35,932 bases of DNA from an uncultured Anaeromassilibacillus sp. (GTDB taxonomy: Bacteria > Bacillota > Clostridia > Oscillospirales > Acutalibacteraceae), in NCBI GenBank assembly GCA_930987725.1, contig CAKNKY010000024.1, positions 1 to 35,932 on the forward strand, written 5' to 3'. Under the pieces are notes generated by a model, which had not been told where the DNA came from, did not search any database, and saw nothing but the letters and a program-made list of their open reading frames with translations. Positions 1-7,606 of the stretch are shown here, in pieces (the stretch's first letter is position 1; every line of letters starts with the position of its first letter). The position numbers and the translations under genes were made by a program.

Positions 1-190
1 AAAGATCCGCCCGCCCGCCAGGCTGAGCCTGGACGCAAGCCGCGGGGTCGCAGCCCCCGGCTGCTCGCCGGGCAAAGATCCGCCTGCCCGCCACACGCGA
101 GCCCAGGCTGAGCCTGGACGCAAGCCGCGGGGTCGCAGCCCCCGGCTGCTCGCCGGGCAAAGATCCGCCCGCCCGCCACACGCGAGCCCA
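1..190. repeat. GC-rich direct repeat array, 85-bp unit, about 2.3 copies
   Basis: A unit beginning AAAGATCCGCC occurs at 1-73, 74-158 and 159-190. The second copy is the full 85 bases. The first lacks 12 bases (ACACGCGAGCCC) but is otherwise nearly identical, and the third stops matching after about 190. Each full unit holds a palindrome CCAGGCTGAGCCTGG (18-32 and 103-117) and a second hairpin in which AGCCG plus GGGG pairs with CCCC plus CGGCT (38-62). No reading frame looks coding. The array is cut by the window edge, so its true length is unknown. It lies downstream of thiE, between that gene and whatever follows on the left. It could be an intergenic repeat family of the REP/BIME kind; this is inferred from structure only. 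Confidence 0.8.
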
Positions 191-235
191 CGGACACTTC
201 CGGGACTGCGAATGGGCCGCCCGCCTCACGCGGGT

Positions 236-892
236 TCAGCCGGGCGGGGCTGAGCCGCGCGCCATCTCTTCTGAGGCGGCGCGCAGTGCCTTTGCCGCCT
301 CGCAGATATCCGGCGCGGCAAAGAGTGCGGACACAACGGCCACGCCTGCCGCGCCGCTGCCCGCGAGCAGCGGGAGGTTCTGCAGCGTCACGCCGCCGAT
401 CGCCACCACCGGAATTGAGACGGTGCGGCAGATGCGTTGCAGCGTCTCAAACGTCATGGCGGAGGCATCCGTCTTGGTGGCGGAGCCAAACACGGCGCCG
501 CAGCCCAGATAATCAGCGCCCTCACGCTCCGCCTCCACGGCTTCCTCCACCGTGTGAGCCGTCGCGCCGATGAGGAACGCTTCCCCTGCGCGGCGGCGCG
601 CCTCGGAGATCGTCATGTCGTCCTGGCCCAGGTGGACGCCGTCCGCCCCGCAGGCGAGAGCAACATCCAGATTGTCGTTCACGAGGAACGGCACGCCGTA
701 CCGGCGGCACAGGGCGCAGATCTCGCGCGCCTCCGCGAGGAAGGCGGCGCGTTCCATCTGTTTTTCACGCAGCTGCACACACGTCGCGCCGCCGCGCAGC
801 GCATCTTCCACCTGCTCGGCCAGCGTCCGGTTTCCCGTCCAGGCGCGGTCGGTGACGGCGTACAGGCGCAGCGTCGATTCAGCACATTTCAT
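236..892 (-). CDS. thiE: Thiamine-phosphate synthase
   Basis: Joins hydroxymethylpyrimidine diphosphate and hydroxyethylthiazole phosphate to give thiamine phosphate, in the cytoplasm. The 218-residue protein has the family's full length and TIM-barrel motifs: CVQLREK near residues 39-45, FLVNDNLDVALACGADGVHLGQDD near 69-92 (diphosphate and Mg binding), then GATAHT, GCGAVFGSATK and AIGGV. The start ATG has AAGGGAG seven bases upstream. It overlaps the end of thiM by 14 bases, so the two are likely translationally coupled. It is the last gene of the thiW-thiM-thiE operon behind the TPP riboswitch. No obvious intrinsic terminator follows; the repeat array begins about 45 bases beyond the stop. 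Assignment is firm. Confidence 0.96.
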   Translation of the reverse strand: MKCAESTLRLYAVTDRAWTGNRTLAEQVEDALRGGATCVQLREKQMERAAFLAEAREICALCRRYGVPFLVNDNLDVALACGADGVHLGQDDMTISEARRRAGEAFLIGATAHTVEEAVEAEREGADYLGCGAVFGSATKTDASAMTFETLQRICRTVSIPVVAIGGVTLQNLPLLAGSGAAGVAVVSALFAAPDICEAAKALRAASEEMARGSAPPG

Positions 893-1703
893 AGCGGGCT
901 CCCTTTTCCAGGTCCTCCGGCGTCAGGCGGAAGACGGCGTCGATCAGATAATTGCGGTAACTGGCGTTCCCGTCCTGCGGGCCCATGCGGGCGGCTGCGC
1001 GCTCGCCGCACAGGCCCAGGGCGCACACGGCCGCGGCGGCCGCGGCGGCGGGACTTGCCCGGTTGGCAGCCACAAACGCGCCCGCGAGCGCGGAGAGCTG
1101 GCAGCCCGCGCCCGTCACGCGCCGCATGAGCGGGTGTCCGTTGTGCAGGCGGTAAAGTGTGCCCCCGCCCGCCACAAGATCCGTTTCCCCCGTCATGGCC
1201 ACGGCCGCGCCGGTGCGGGCCGCCAGTGTGCGCGCCGCGGCCGGGCTGGCGCCGCGCGGCGCATCGCCGGCGTCCACGCCCTTTTCCTGCGGCGCGTCCG
1301 CGGCAGCCGGGGTGAACGCCCCAGCCAGCGCGCGGATCTCCGCCGCGTTGCCGCGGATCACGGTGAAGCGGATTTCGCGCAGCAGCCGCAGCGCCGCCTC
1401 CATCCGCCACGGCGAAGCTCCCACACCCACGGGGTCGAGCACCACAGGGATATTCCGCCCGTTGGCCTCCCGGCCGGAGGCGAGCATGGCGGGGATCTTT
1501 TCGGCGCGCAGCGTGCCCAGGTTGAGCACAAGCCCGTCGCTGCGGGCGGTGATGGCCGCGGCTTCCTCCGGGGCCTCCGCCATGATCGGCGACGCGCCGC
1601 ACGCCAGCAGGACGTTGGCGCAGTCGTTCACGGTGACGATATTCGTAATGCAATGCACGAGCGGCGCGGATTCGCGCACGCGCGCGAGCAGTTCGCCGAA
1701 CAT
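879..1703 (-). CDS. thiM: Hydroxyethylthiazole kinase
   Basis: Phosphorylates the thiazole alcohol (HET) so that ThiE can use it, a salvage step. The 274-residue product begins with the typical PLVHCITNIVTVNDCANVLLACGASPIMAE region (about residues 14-43) and carries NLGTL, PVVLDPVGVGAS and, near the C-terminus, VTGAGCQLSALAGAF, the anion-hole and catalytic segment of the ribokinase-like ThiM fold. Length fits the family. The ATG start follows an AAAGGGGG ribosome site. It lies 45 bases after thiW and overlaps thiE. No thiD, thiC or thiG is in the window, so only thiazole salvage is shown here; the pyrimidine must come from elsewhere in the genome or be imported. Confidence 0.95.
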   Translation of the reverse strand: MFGELLARVRESAPLVHCITNIVTVNDCANVLLACGASPIMAEAPEEAAAITARSDGLVLNLGTLRAEKIPAMLASGREANGRNIPVVLDPVGVGASPWRMEAALRLLREIRFTVIRGNAAEIRALAGAFTPAAADAPQEKGVDAGDAPRGASPAAARTLAARTGAAVAMTGETDLVAGGGTLYRLHNGHPLMRRVTGAGCQLSALAGAFVAANRASPAAAAAAAVCALGLCGERAAARMGPQDGNASYRNYLIDAVFRLTPEDLEKGARYEMC

Positions 1704-1748
1704 AAAAGGCCCCCTTTCAGGCTGTGGTTGGGTTTGCCGTGGTTTGCG

Positions 1749-2267
1749 TCAGCGGCTGAGCTGGAGCTGCATCTTGTGCAGGACGCTGGCCTTCTGCAGC
1801 GCAAACAGCAGCACGCCGGCAATCACTGCGCCGCCCGCCGTGGAGACGAGGAAGGGCACGATGTAGGCATAGAAGGCCGTTTCGGCGGCAGACTGGTTCA
1901 TGAGCAGGATCGCCACCGGGTAAGCGCACAGACCGCCCAGCACGGACGTGCCGAACACCTCGCCGATGAGCGTGGGCAGCAGCTTCTGCACCTTCCAGTA
2001 CACAACGCCGCAAAGCAGCGCGCCGAACATGCTGCCCGGGAAAGCCATGAGCGTGCCGAGGCCCAGCAGGCAGCGCAGAAGGCTGGCGCAGAAGGCCACC
2101 GCCACGCCGTACCACGGGCCGAGCAGCACGGCGCACAGGATGTTGACCATGTGCTGCACCGGCGCGCATTTGCTGCCGAACACCGGGAACGAGAACAGGC
2201 TGCCCACCACGGCGACGGCGCACAGCAGGGCGGCAAGGCAAAGCTTCTGGATGTGGACTTTTTTCAT
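1749..2267 (-). CDS. thiW: ECF transporter S component, ThiW type
   Basis: Substrate-binding membrane subunit of an energy-coupling-factor importer, thought in this family to take up the thiazole moiety of thiamine. The 172-residue protein is almost wholly hydrophobic with about five or six membrane segments. It contains HMVNILCAVLLGPWYGVAVAFCASLLRCLLG and LMAFPGSMFGALLCG, which I recognise from ThiW proteins linked to thiM and thiE. I chose the ATG at 2267 because AAGGAG lies about nine bases upstream; the frame is open further up to 2294 but without a ribosome site. The shared ECF ATPases and T subunit are not in the window. It is the first gene after the riboswitch. Substrate is inferred from family and operon. 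Confidence 0.88.
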   Translation of the reverse strand: MKKVHIQKLCLAALLCAVAVVGSLFSFPVFGSKCAPVQHMVNILCAVLLGPWYGVAVAFCASLLRCLLGLGTLMAFPGSMFGALLCGVVYWKVQKLLPTLIGEVFGTSVLGGLCAYPVAILLMNQSAAETAFYAYIVPFLVSTAGGAVIAGVLLFALQKASVLHKMQLQLSR

Positions 2268-2324
2268 GATGCATTTCTCCTTTTTCTGGGGCAAAGAAAC
2301 GGCAGACAGAGCGTCGCTTCCCCC

Positions 2325-2393
2325 GCGTGATGTAGCTGGGCAGAATCTGCCCGCAAGGGTTAGCGGTCGAGGCTTGCTGGCCTCCTCTCACGC
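2325..2393. other. Branched RNA structure in the thiW leader
   Basis: Between the TPP-riboswitch terminator and thiW lies a segment that folds as a closed junction. GCGTGA (2325-2330) pairs with TCACGC (2388-2393). Inside are hairpins GGGCAG/CTGCCC (2338-2352) and GAGGC/GCCTC (2369-2384). The stems would form on either strand; transcription of the thi operon is on the minus strand. I do not recognise it as a known aptamer. It could be a second regulatory element, an mRNA stabiliser, or chance in GC-rich DNA. The remainder of 2268-2518 shows nothing recognisable beyond the thiW ribosome site. Confidence 0.4.
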
Positions 2394-2510
2394 CGGAACA
2401 CGGCTTCCCATCGCTTCTGTTTGCCGGGCCCAGGGCGCTCCCCCTCGGCCCGCCGCGGCCCTTCCCGGGCGCGCGCCGCTTTCTCCCCCTTTCAAAGGAT
2501 CTTTTTTCGC

Positions 2511-2545
2511 AAAAAACAGGGGGAACGCCCGTGCGGCGTTCCCCC
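2511..2545 (-). terminator. Intrinsic terminator of the TPP riboswitch
   Basis: GGGGGAACGCC (2519-2529) and GGCGTTCCCCC (2535-2545) form a perfect 11-bp stem with a 5-base loop. On the minus strand it is followed by TGTTTTTT. It lies directly downstream of the TPP aptamer, the arrangement of a transcription-attenuating riboswitch. Confidence 0.9.
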
Positions 2546-2555
2546 GGAAAGATCC

Positions 2556-2650
2556 GTTTCTGGCTTCCTACGGCGGCATTATCCGCATCAGGTCAAGGGT
2601 CGAAGTTGAAAGACTTCCTCTCAGCCCGCTCACGAGCTCCCCTGTTTTTG
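2556..2650 (-). ncRNA. TPP riboswitch (THI element)
   Basis: Read on the minus strand, the segment has the conserved parts of the thiamine-pyrophosphate aptamer in order: GGGGAGC at the start, GCTGAGAGG in the pyrimidine-sensing arm, then ACCCTTGACCTGATGCGGAT and AATGCCGCCGTAGGAAG. A promoter sits immediately upstream and an intrinsic terminator immediately downstream. Ligand binding is expected to favour the terminator and shut off thiW-thiM-thiE. Exact ends are approximate. Confidence 0.95.
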
Positions 2651-2657
2651 CGTCCTT

Positions 2658-2686
2658 ATTATACCGCGCCTTTGTCGAAAATGCAA
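2658..2686 (-). promoter_or_regulatory. Promoter of the thi operon
   Basis: On the minus strand TTGCAT (2686-2681), a 17-base spacer and a consensus TATAAT (2663-2658). Transcription would start just before the TPP aptamer. The -35 lies 25 bases beyond the stop codon of the kinase gene, with no terminator between them, so some read-through from that gene is possible. Confidence 0.8.
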
Positions 2687-2710
2687 GAGTGCGTGCAAAA
2701 CTTGCGCGTT

Positions 2711-3586
2711 TCACTCCTCCAGCTCCCGCGTAAAGGGGATGGAGGGGGCCGCGCCCGGCCGGCTCACGGCAATGGCCGCCGCGCGGGAGGCGCGGTCCAG
2801 GCAGCGCGGCAGCGGCTCGCCGCGCAGCAGGCCCGCCAGGAAATAGCCGGTGAACGTGTCGCCCGCGGCCGTGGTATCCACCGCATCGGCCGGGTAAGAC
2901 TTTTGCCGGAAGGTTTTTGTCCCGGCTGCGCACACGCTTCCGGCTTCGCCGAGCGTGAGCACCGTGACAGCCTCCGGGTATTGGGCGCGCAGGCGCTGCA
3001 GGATGGCTTCCGGCTCCGTTTCGCCCGTGAGCCAGCCGCCCTCCACCTCGTTGAGCAGGAAGCAGTCGACGCTCCCGAGCGGCAGCTCCCGCAGGGAATC
3101 GTTTGCAGGGGAAGGGTTGAGCGCCGTCTTCATGCCGCGCGCCTTCGCCGCCCGCAGCAGCGGGCCCATGCGCTCCAGCTCGTTCTGCACGAGCAGCCAG
3201 TCGCCGGGGCCGAAACCCTCGAGCGCGTGCTCTTGGAGCGCGTCCGTCACGCGCAGCAGCCCGTCCGCGTAAAACAGGATGCAGTTCTGCCCCCGTTTGT
3301 CCACCTGGATCACCGTGTGGGAGAAAAGCCCTTCCGTCTGCTCCACACGGGAAACGTCCACGCCGTTCTCCTGCAGCAGCGCGAGCAGCGGCGCGCCGTC
3401 CGTGCCGATGAGGCCGGCGTGGCACACGTCCGCCCCGGCCCGCGCCAGCGCCACGGACTGGTTCAGCCCTTTCCCTCCGCAGTATGTCCGGCGCGAGAGG
3501 GCCCGCACCGTTTCCCCGGGGCGCACAATGCCCTCCACCTCATAGACAAAATCGAGATTCATGGAACCAAAATTTAAAATGCGCAT
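2711..3586 (-). CDS. PfkB-family carbohydrate kinase, ribokinase-like
   Basis: An ATP-dependent sugar kinase of 291 residues. The N-terminal motif GGKGLNQ (37-43) and the C-terminal signature DTTAAGDTFTGYF (237-249), with Asp243 as expected catalytic base in the anion hole, define the ribokinase family; NPSP near 157-160 and LLNEVE near 177-182 also match. Ribose or deoxyribose are the likely substrates, but PfkB members vary and no sugar transporter or isomerase is adjacent to decide. The ATG is preceded by GGGGAGG six bases upstream. A promoter of its own lies at 3626-3654. It is probably monocistronic, sitting between the thi operon and the sugar-transport operon. Confidence 0.9.
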   Translation of the reverse strand: MRILNFGSMNLDFVYEVEGIVRPGETVRALSRRTYCGGKGLNQSVALARAGADVCHAGLIGTDGAPLLALLQENGVDVSRVEQTEGLFSHTVIQVDKRGQNCILFYADGLLRVTDALQEHALEGFGPGDWLLVQNELERMGPLLRAAKARGMKTALNPSPANDSLRELPLGSVDCFLLNEVEGGWLTGETEPEAILQRLRAQYPEAVTVLTLGEAGSVCAAGTKTFRQKSYPADAVDTTAAGDTFTGYFLAGLLRGEPLPRCLDRASRAAAIAVSRPGAAPSIPFTRELEE

Positions 3587-3625
3587 GCGGCGCCTCCCCT
3601 TCTCCGCCCGAGGCGGCTTTTTTCC

Positions 3626-3654
3626 AGCATATCACATTGCACCGCGGCGGGCAA
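3626..3654 (-). promoter_or_regulatory. Promoter of the ribokinase-like gene
   Basis: TTGCCC (3654-3649), 17 bases, TATGCT (3631-3626) on the minus strand. The leader to the ATG at 3586 is about 35 bases. Confidence 0.55.
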
Positions 3655-3676
3655 GGAAAACGGGGGAGAGAAGCGC

Positions 3677-3717
3677 AAAAATCCGCCCCGGAGCTGGGGG
3701 AGCTCCGGGGCGGATTT
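3677..3717 (-). terminator. Terminator of the sugar-transport operon
   Basis: A perfect 17-bp stem, AAATCCGCCCCGGAGCT (3679-3695) with AGCTCCGGGGCGGATTT (3701-3717), loop of five G, followed on the minus strand by T residues. It lies 35 bases after the stop of the last permease gene. Confidence 0.88.
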
Positions 3718-3751
3718 CAGGATAAAATACTTTTGTCAGGGAAAAATCAGA

Positions 3752-4672
3752 TTAGCCCTTGACTGCGCCGATCATGACGCCCTTCTCAAAGTACTTCTGG
3801 ATGAAGGGATACACGCACAGCACCGGCAGCGTGGAAACGATGATGACGCCGAACTTGATCTGGTCGGCATACTGCTGGGCGTACGCGCTCGCGCCTGCGC
3901 CGGAGGAACCGGCCATGGCCTGGTTGAGCAGCAGCAGGTTGCGCAGGATGATCTGCAGGGGCTGGTAGGCGTCGCTGTTCAGATAGAGCAGCGCGTTGAA
4001 GAAGTCGTTCCAGTGGCCGACGAGGTAATACAGCATGATAACCGCCGTGACCGCCTTGGAAAGCGGAATCACAATCGTGAAGAAATAGCGGAAATGGCTG
4101 CAGCCGTCGAGCGTGGCGGCCTCATAGAGATCCTCCGGGATGGAGTTCTCGAAGAACGTGCGGGTGATGATCAGGTTGTAAACGTTGACCGCACCGATGA
4201 TGATCATGATGAGCGGGTTGTTCAGCAGGCCCACTTCGTTGATCAGCATGTAGGTCGGGATCAGGCCGCCGTTGAAGTACATCGTGAACACGAAGAGCTT
4301 CATGATGATGCCGCGGGCCGGGAAATTCCGGCGGGACAGCGTGTAGGCGGCGGGCAGCGTGACGGCCAGGTTCAGGGCCGTGCCGCAGAAGGAGTAAATA
4401 ACGGTGTTCAGGTAGCCTCTCCAGATGTCCGGGCGGGTGAAGATCTGCTCATAGCCGTAAAGGCTGATGCCCTTCGGATAGAACAGGACTTCGCCGCGGT
4501 TGACAAGCGTGGAGTCACTGAACGAAGCGATAACGATAAAATACAGCGGGTAAAGGACGACAACGAAGGAGAAGATCGTGATAATCCCTACCACAATGCG
4601 GAACGAAACGTCCGAAGCGGATCTCTCGTGGATCTTGTTTGCCTTCGGCACCTTGGCAACTTTCGTACTCAT
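3752..4672 (-). CDS. ABC sugar transporter permease, LplC/YtcP type (CUT1)
   Basis: Inner-membrane permease of a carbohydrate importer, 306 residues with six predicted membrane segments, the first near 25-50 (VVGIITIFSFVVVLYPLYFIVIA). The cytoplasmic EAA loop is clear: EDLYEAATLDGCSHFRYFFTIVIPLSKAV, about residues 183-211. The C-terminus MIGAVKG is typical of LplC-like permeases. The ATG follows AAAGGAGGGGAGAAGC. It is the last of three genes (binding protein, LplB-like, LplC-like), 14 bases after its partner. No ATPase gene follows; CUT1 systems often share a multitask ATPase encoded elsewhere. Confidence 0.93.
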   Translation of the reverse strand: MSTKVAKVPKANKIHERSASDVSFRIVVGIITIFSFVVVLYPLYFIVIASFSDSTLVNRGEVLFYPKGISLYGYEQIFTRPDIWRGYLNTVIYSFCGTALNLAVTLPAAYTLSRRNFPARGIIMKLFVFTMYFNGGLIPTYMLINEVGLLNNPLIMIIIGAVNVYNLIITRTFFENSIPEDLYEAATLDGCSHFRYFFTIVIPLSKAVTAVIMLYYLVGHWNDFFNALLYLNSDAYQPLQIILRNLLLLNQAMAGSSGAGASAYAQQYADQIKFGVIIVSTLPVLCVYPFIQKYFEKGVMIGAVKG

Positions 4673-4686
4673 GCTTCTCCCCTCCT

Positions 4687-5640
4687 TTACATCAGGCTGA
4701 TGTTCGCCGCGCGCTTGGAGATCTGGTTTGCCAGCATCAGGAACGCAAAGTTCACCACGGTGTTGAACAAACCGACTGCCGAGCCGAAGCTGAACTGCAC
4801 GGATTTCAGGCCGACGTTATACACATATGTAGTGATAACCTCGGAAACGCCCTTGTTGAGGGAGTTCTGCATGAGGAAGGTCTTTTCAAAGCCGACGTTC
4901 AAAATGCCGCCCATGTTCATGATGAGCAGGATGATGATCGTGGGCAGGATGGCAGGCAGTTCCACATGCCACACCTGCTGCCAGCGGTTGGCGCCGTCTA
5001 CCTTGCAGGCATCGTACAGCTGGCCGTCCACGCCGGCGAGCGCCGCGATGAAGATGATGCTGTTCCAGCCGGCGCTCTGCCAAATGCCGGAGATGACGTA
5101 CACCGGCACAAAGGCCCACGGGTCGCCCAGCAGGTTGGCGTCCGCCCCGATGAGGCCGATCGCCTTGAGCGCGTTGCTCACCAGGCCCGTGGTGGGGGAG
5201 AGCAGGATCTGCAGCATGGCAACAAGCACAACGGTGGAAATGAAGTAGGGCAGATACACAACCGTCTGCACGGTGCGCTTCCACGCGGGGCCCTTAATGG
5301 CGTTGATCGCCAGCGCCAGGATGATCGGGATCGGGAACCCGCAGATCAGCGAGAAGAACGCGATGACGAACGTGTTGCGGATGGTGGGCCAGAACATGGG
5401 GCTTTCAAAGTACTGGATGAAATACTTGAAGCCTGCCCAGTCGCCGCCGGTAATGCCTTTGCTGAAGTCATAGTCGCGGAAGGCAAGCTGCAGACCATAC
5501 ATCGGGCCGTAGCAGAAGATGGCAATGTAAACGATCGCCGGGATAATCATAACCCAGAGCTGCCAATCCCGCGCAAGCGCCTTGAGAGGTCTGACCTTTT
5601 TCTTAGGCATGCCAACCGCAGCTGTTTTTGCCTGTTTCAT
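4687..5640 (-). CDS. ABC sugar transporter permease, LplB/YteP type (CUT1)
   Basis: Partner permease, 317 residues. Membrane segments begin with LWVMIIPAIVYIAIFCYGPMYGLQLAFRDYDFSKG, a signature start for LplB-like proteins. The EAA-type loop is YDACKVDGANRWQQVWHVELPAILPT. I set the start at the ATG at 5640 because AAAGGAG lies seven bases upstream; the ATG two codons earlier (5646) sits almost on the ribosome site. It follows the binding-protein gene after a hairpin that could reduce read-through, and precedes the second permease by 46 bases including an overlapping ribosome site region. Substrate is not shown by the permease itself. Confidence 0.93.
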   Translation of the reverse strand: MKQAKTAAVGMPKKKVRPLKALARDWQLWVMIIPAIVYIAIFCYGPMYGLQLAFRDYDFSKGITGGDWAGFKYFIQYFESPMFWPTIRNTFVIAFFSLICGFPIPIILALAINAIKGPAWKRTVQTVVYLPYFISTVVLVAMLQILLSPTTGLVSNALKAIGLIGADANLLGDPWAFVPVYVISGIWQSAGWNSIIFIAALAGVDGQLYDACKVDGANRWQQVWHVELPAILPTIIILLIMNMGGILNVGFEKTFLMQNSLNKGVSEVITTYVYNVGLKSVQFSFGSAVGLFNTVVNFAFLMLANQISKRAANISLM

Positions 5641-5664
5641 GGTCATTCTCCTTTCTCAGAAAGA

Positions 5665-5698
5665 AAAGGGGATGCTGGCTGATCCCGGCATCCCCTTT
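5665..5698 (-). terminator. Hairpin between binding-protein and permease genes (partial terminator)
   Basis: AAAGGGGATGC (5665-5675) pairs with GCATCCCCTTT (5688-5698). On the minus strand it is followed by TTTTCTTTC. Such intra-operon hairpins commonly keep the binding protein in excess over the permeases, by partial termination or by protecting the upstream mRNA end. Confidence 0.65.
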
Positions 5699-5712
5699 CC
5701 CCTGTTTAACCA

Positions 5713-7374
5713 TTAGCCCTGATTGGCAAGATAGGTTTCGAAAGCAGCCTGGCGGATCTCGAGGTTCTGGGAGAGACCAGCGGACATAACACTCTCGACG
5801 TAAGCATCCCACTCAGCGTCGATGTCGCGGCTCGAATCAGAAACCCAGGCAGACCACGTCTGGTCGGTGATGTTGTTGATGTTCGCCTGGTTCATGGCCA
5901 GGGTGTTGGTGTCGTCAGCGGAGTACTTCATGAACAGGGCCGGATAGATGTCCTGGGGATCGAGGTCCTCGAACAGCGGATCATAAACGGCCTTTTCCTC
6001 GTTCACAGCCTGCATGTCGGTGCCCAGGGTGAGCTGCAGGTCGTCGCGGATGTACATGCCGCCGTTGTCGGCGAAGGAGCTGTTCCACTTCCACGTGCCG
6101 GGGTCGATGGACGGATCCTGCGGAGGCAGAACAGCGTAGGTGCCGTCGCCGTTGTCGGCGATGCAGCCGTCGGAGATGCCGCCGAACAGAACCTGCATGG
6201 AAACGACTTCATCATAGAAACCGTCGATGAACTTCATGGCAGCTTCCTTGTTCGCGCACTTGGCGCTCATGGAGTAGCGGTTGCCGCCGTAGTTGAGGTC
6301 ATAGAAGTCATAGGAGTAGCAGATCTTCTCGGTGTCCTCGTTCTCCTTCATCTGCGGCATGGAGATGTACTGATCGGAAACGTTCACGCCGAAGCGGTCG
6401 CCGAGCTCCCAGCCCCACGTAAAGCCGACGAGAGCGGTGTCGCCATCGCCGCGGGCAACGGACTGGAACTTGGAGTAGTCCTGCGTGATAGCCTCAGGGT
6501 TGATGAGGCCCTGGCTCCACAGCTTCTGCGCGAACTGGCAGACTCTCTTGAAGCGCTCGTCAACATAATAGTTCTTCACCTGGCCGTCCTCAGCAAAGTA
6601 GCCCTGCGGGTTGTTGCTGGAGAGCTGCAGGCCGGTGCAGCCGAGAAGCTGGTTGAGGCCGTAAGCGGAATTGAAGCCGCCGTTGAAGTCCATCGGGATT
6701 TCATCGGCCTGGCCGTTGCCGTTCGGGTCCTTCTCCTTGAACGCGATCAGAACCTGCTCGAGTTCATCCCACGTGGTCGGGACTTCCATGTCAACGGCGT
6801 CGAGCCATTCCTGGTTGATGTACATGGTGCCGTTCGTGTTCGGCCACACGCTCTGATACTTCGGGGTGCCGAAGATCTGGCCGTCCATCGTCGTGGCAAG
6901 GGCCTCAGCTTCGGGCTTATCCTTGAAGAACTGCTGCAGGTTCGGGGCATACTGTTCGATCAGAGGCTTCAGATCCTCGAACAGGCCGTTGTACTGCACA
7001 TAGTCGGAATCGGAGGTCGCGCAGACCAGAATGTCAGGAATCTGGCCGGAAGCGAACATGGCAGGCTTCTTCTGATCCCAGTCGGCGGAGATCTGCTGCC
7101 ACTCGACGTCAACGTTGCAGGCGTCTTCCAGTTCCTGCAGCCACTGCATCTCGTTGACATCCTTCGTCAGGGAGTGCTTGCTGATAAGAGCGGTGAGGTG
7201 GACCTTCTCGCCGGAAGTGTCGCCGCCTTCATCCCCTGCGTCGCCCGCGTCACCGGCGGTGGAAGCAGTGTCGCCTCCCGTGGAGGCCGTGCCGCTGTCG
7301 TTGTTGCAGCCCGTTGCCAGCGATGCGAGCATCGCACAGGCAAGCAGGGCCGCCAGAACAGACTTCTTTTTCAT
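5713..7374 (-). CDS. Extracellular sugar-binding lipoprotein, LplA/YtcQ-like
   Basis: Solute-binding protein of a CUT1 importer, 553 residues, the large size usual for the LplA/YtcQ group that binds oligosaccharides. The start at 7374 gives MKKKSVLAALLACAMLASLATGCNN: a lipoprotein signal with Cys23 as the lipid-modified residue, followed by a Ser/Thr/Gly/Asp-rich linker and then the mature domain from about residue 50. The longer open frame to 7566 has no ribosome site and would destroy the signal peptide. A GGGG-type ribosome site lies about ten bases upstream. It is the first gene of the transport operon and is preceded by a good promoter and repeated ATTCACA sites. Ligand is not determined by sequence; the adjacent GH27 and GH127 suggest an arabinose- or galactose-bearing oligosaccharide. 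Confidence 0.93.
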   Translation of the reverse strand: MKKKSVLAALLACAMLASLATGCNNDSGTASTGGDTASTAGDAGDAGDEGGDTSGEKVHLTALISKHSLTKDVNEMQWLQELEDACNVDVEWQQISADWDQKKPAMFASGQIPDILVCATSDSDYVQYNGLFEDLKPLIEQYAPNLQQFFKDKPEAEALATTMDGQIFGTPKYQSVWPNTNGTMYINQEWLDAVDMEVPTTWDELEQVLIAFKEKDPNGNGQADEIPMDFNGGFNSAYGLNQLLGCTGLQLSSNNPQGYFAEDGQVKNYYVDERFKRVCQFAQKLWSQGLINPEAITQDYSKFQSVARGDGDTALVGFTWGWELGDRFGVNVSDQYISMPQMKENEDTEKICYSYDFYDLNYGGNRYSMSAKCANKEAAMKFIDGFYDEVVSMQVLFGGISDGCIADNGDGTYAVLPPQDPSIDPGTWKWNSSFADNGGMYIRDDLQLTLGTDMQAVNEEKAVYDPLFEDLDPQDIYPALFMKYSADDTNTLAMNQANINNITDQTWSAWVSDSSRDIDAEWDAYVESVMSAGLSQNLEIRQAAFETYLANQG

Positions 7375-7473
7375 GTTTCTGATTTCCCCTTTCCGTACAA
7401 TAAAAATGCGGAACGCTTCCCCGCCCCGCACGCCCCTTACATGATACAGTATATAAGGGGGAACAAGGGTTTT

Positions 7474-7518
7474 GGAAAGCTTTCCCGCACAGGCGCTTTT
7501 ACGGAGGCACGCCTGTGC
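7474..7518. other. Palindrome and hairpin in the binding-protein leader
   Basis: Two symmetric elements lie between promoter and start codon: the 12-bp palindrome GGAAAGCTTTCC (7474-7485), which resembles a LacI-family operator half-site pair, and a hairpin GCACAGGCG/CGCCTGTGC (7487-7495 with 7510-7518). The first could be an operator, the second an mRNA leader structure. The role is inferred from position only. Confidence 0.4.
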
Positions 7519-7577
7519 TCTTGTTTGGGTGCGGCCGCCGGTGGGTGGAAAACTCGACGTCCGCAACCGATGGCCTT

Positions 7578-7606
7578 ATTATAGAATTTGTGCAGTATTC
7601 ACACAA
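7578..7606 (-). promoter_or_regulatory. Promoter of the sugar-transport operon
   Basis: TTGTGT (7606-7601), 17 bases, TATAAT (7583-7578) on the minus strand. The leader to the ATG at 7374 is about 195 bases. Confidence 0.75.

Noticed and set aside
570-2330. 586-codon plus-strand frame across thiE, thiM and thiW
   Set aside because: Arg/His/Ala-rich antisense shadow of the thi genes without family motifs; long shadows are expected in GC-rich DNA.
7375-7566. Longer N-terminus for the sugar-binding lipoprotein
   Set aside because: It would bury the lipoprotein signal peptide inside the protein, and no ribosome site precedes it.
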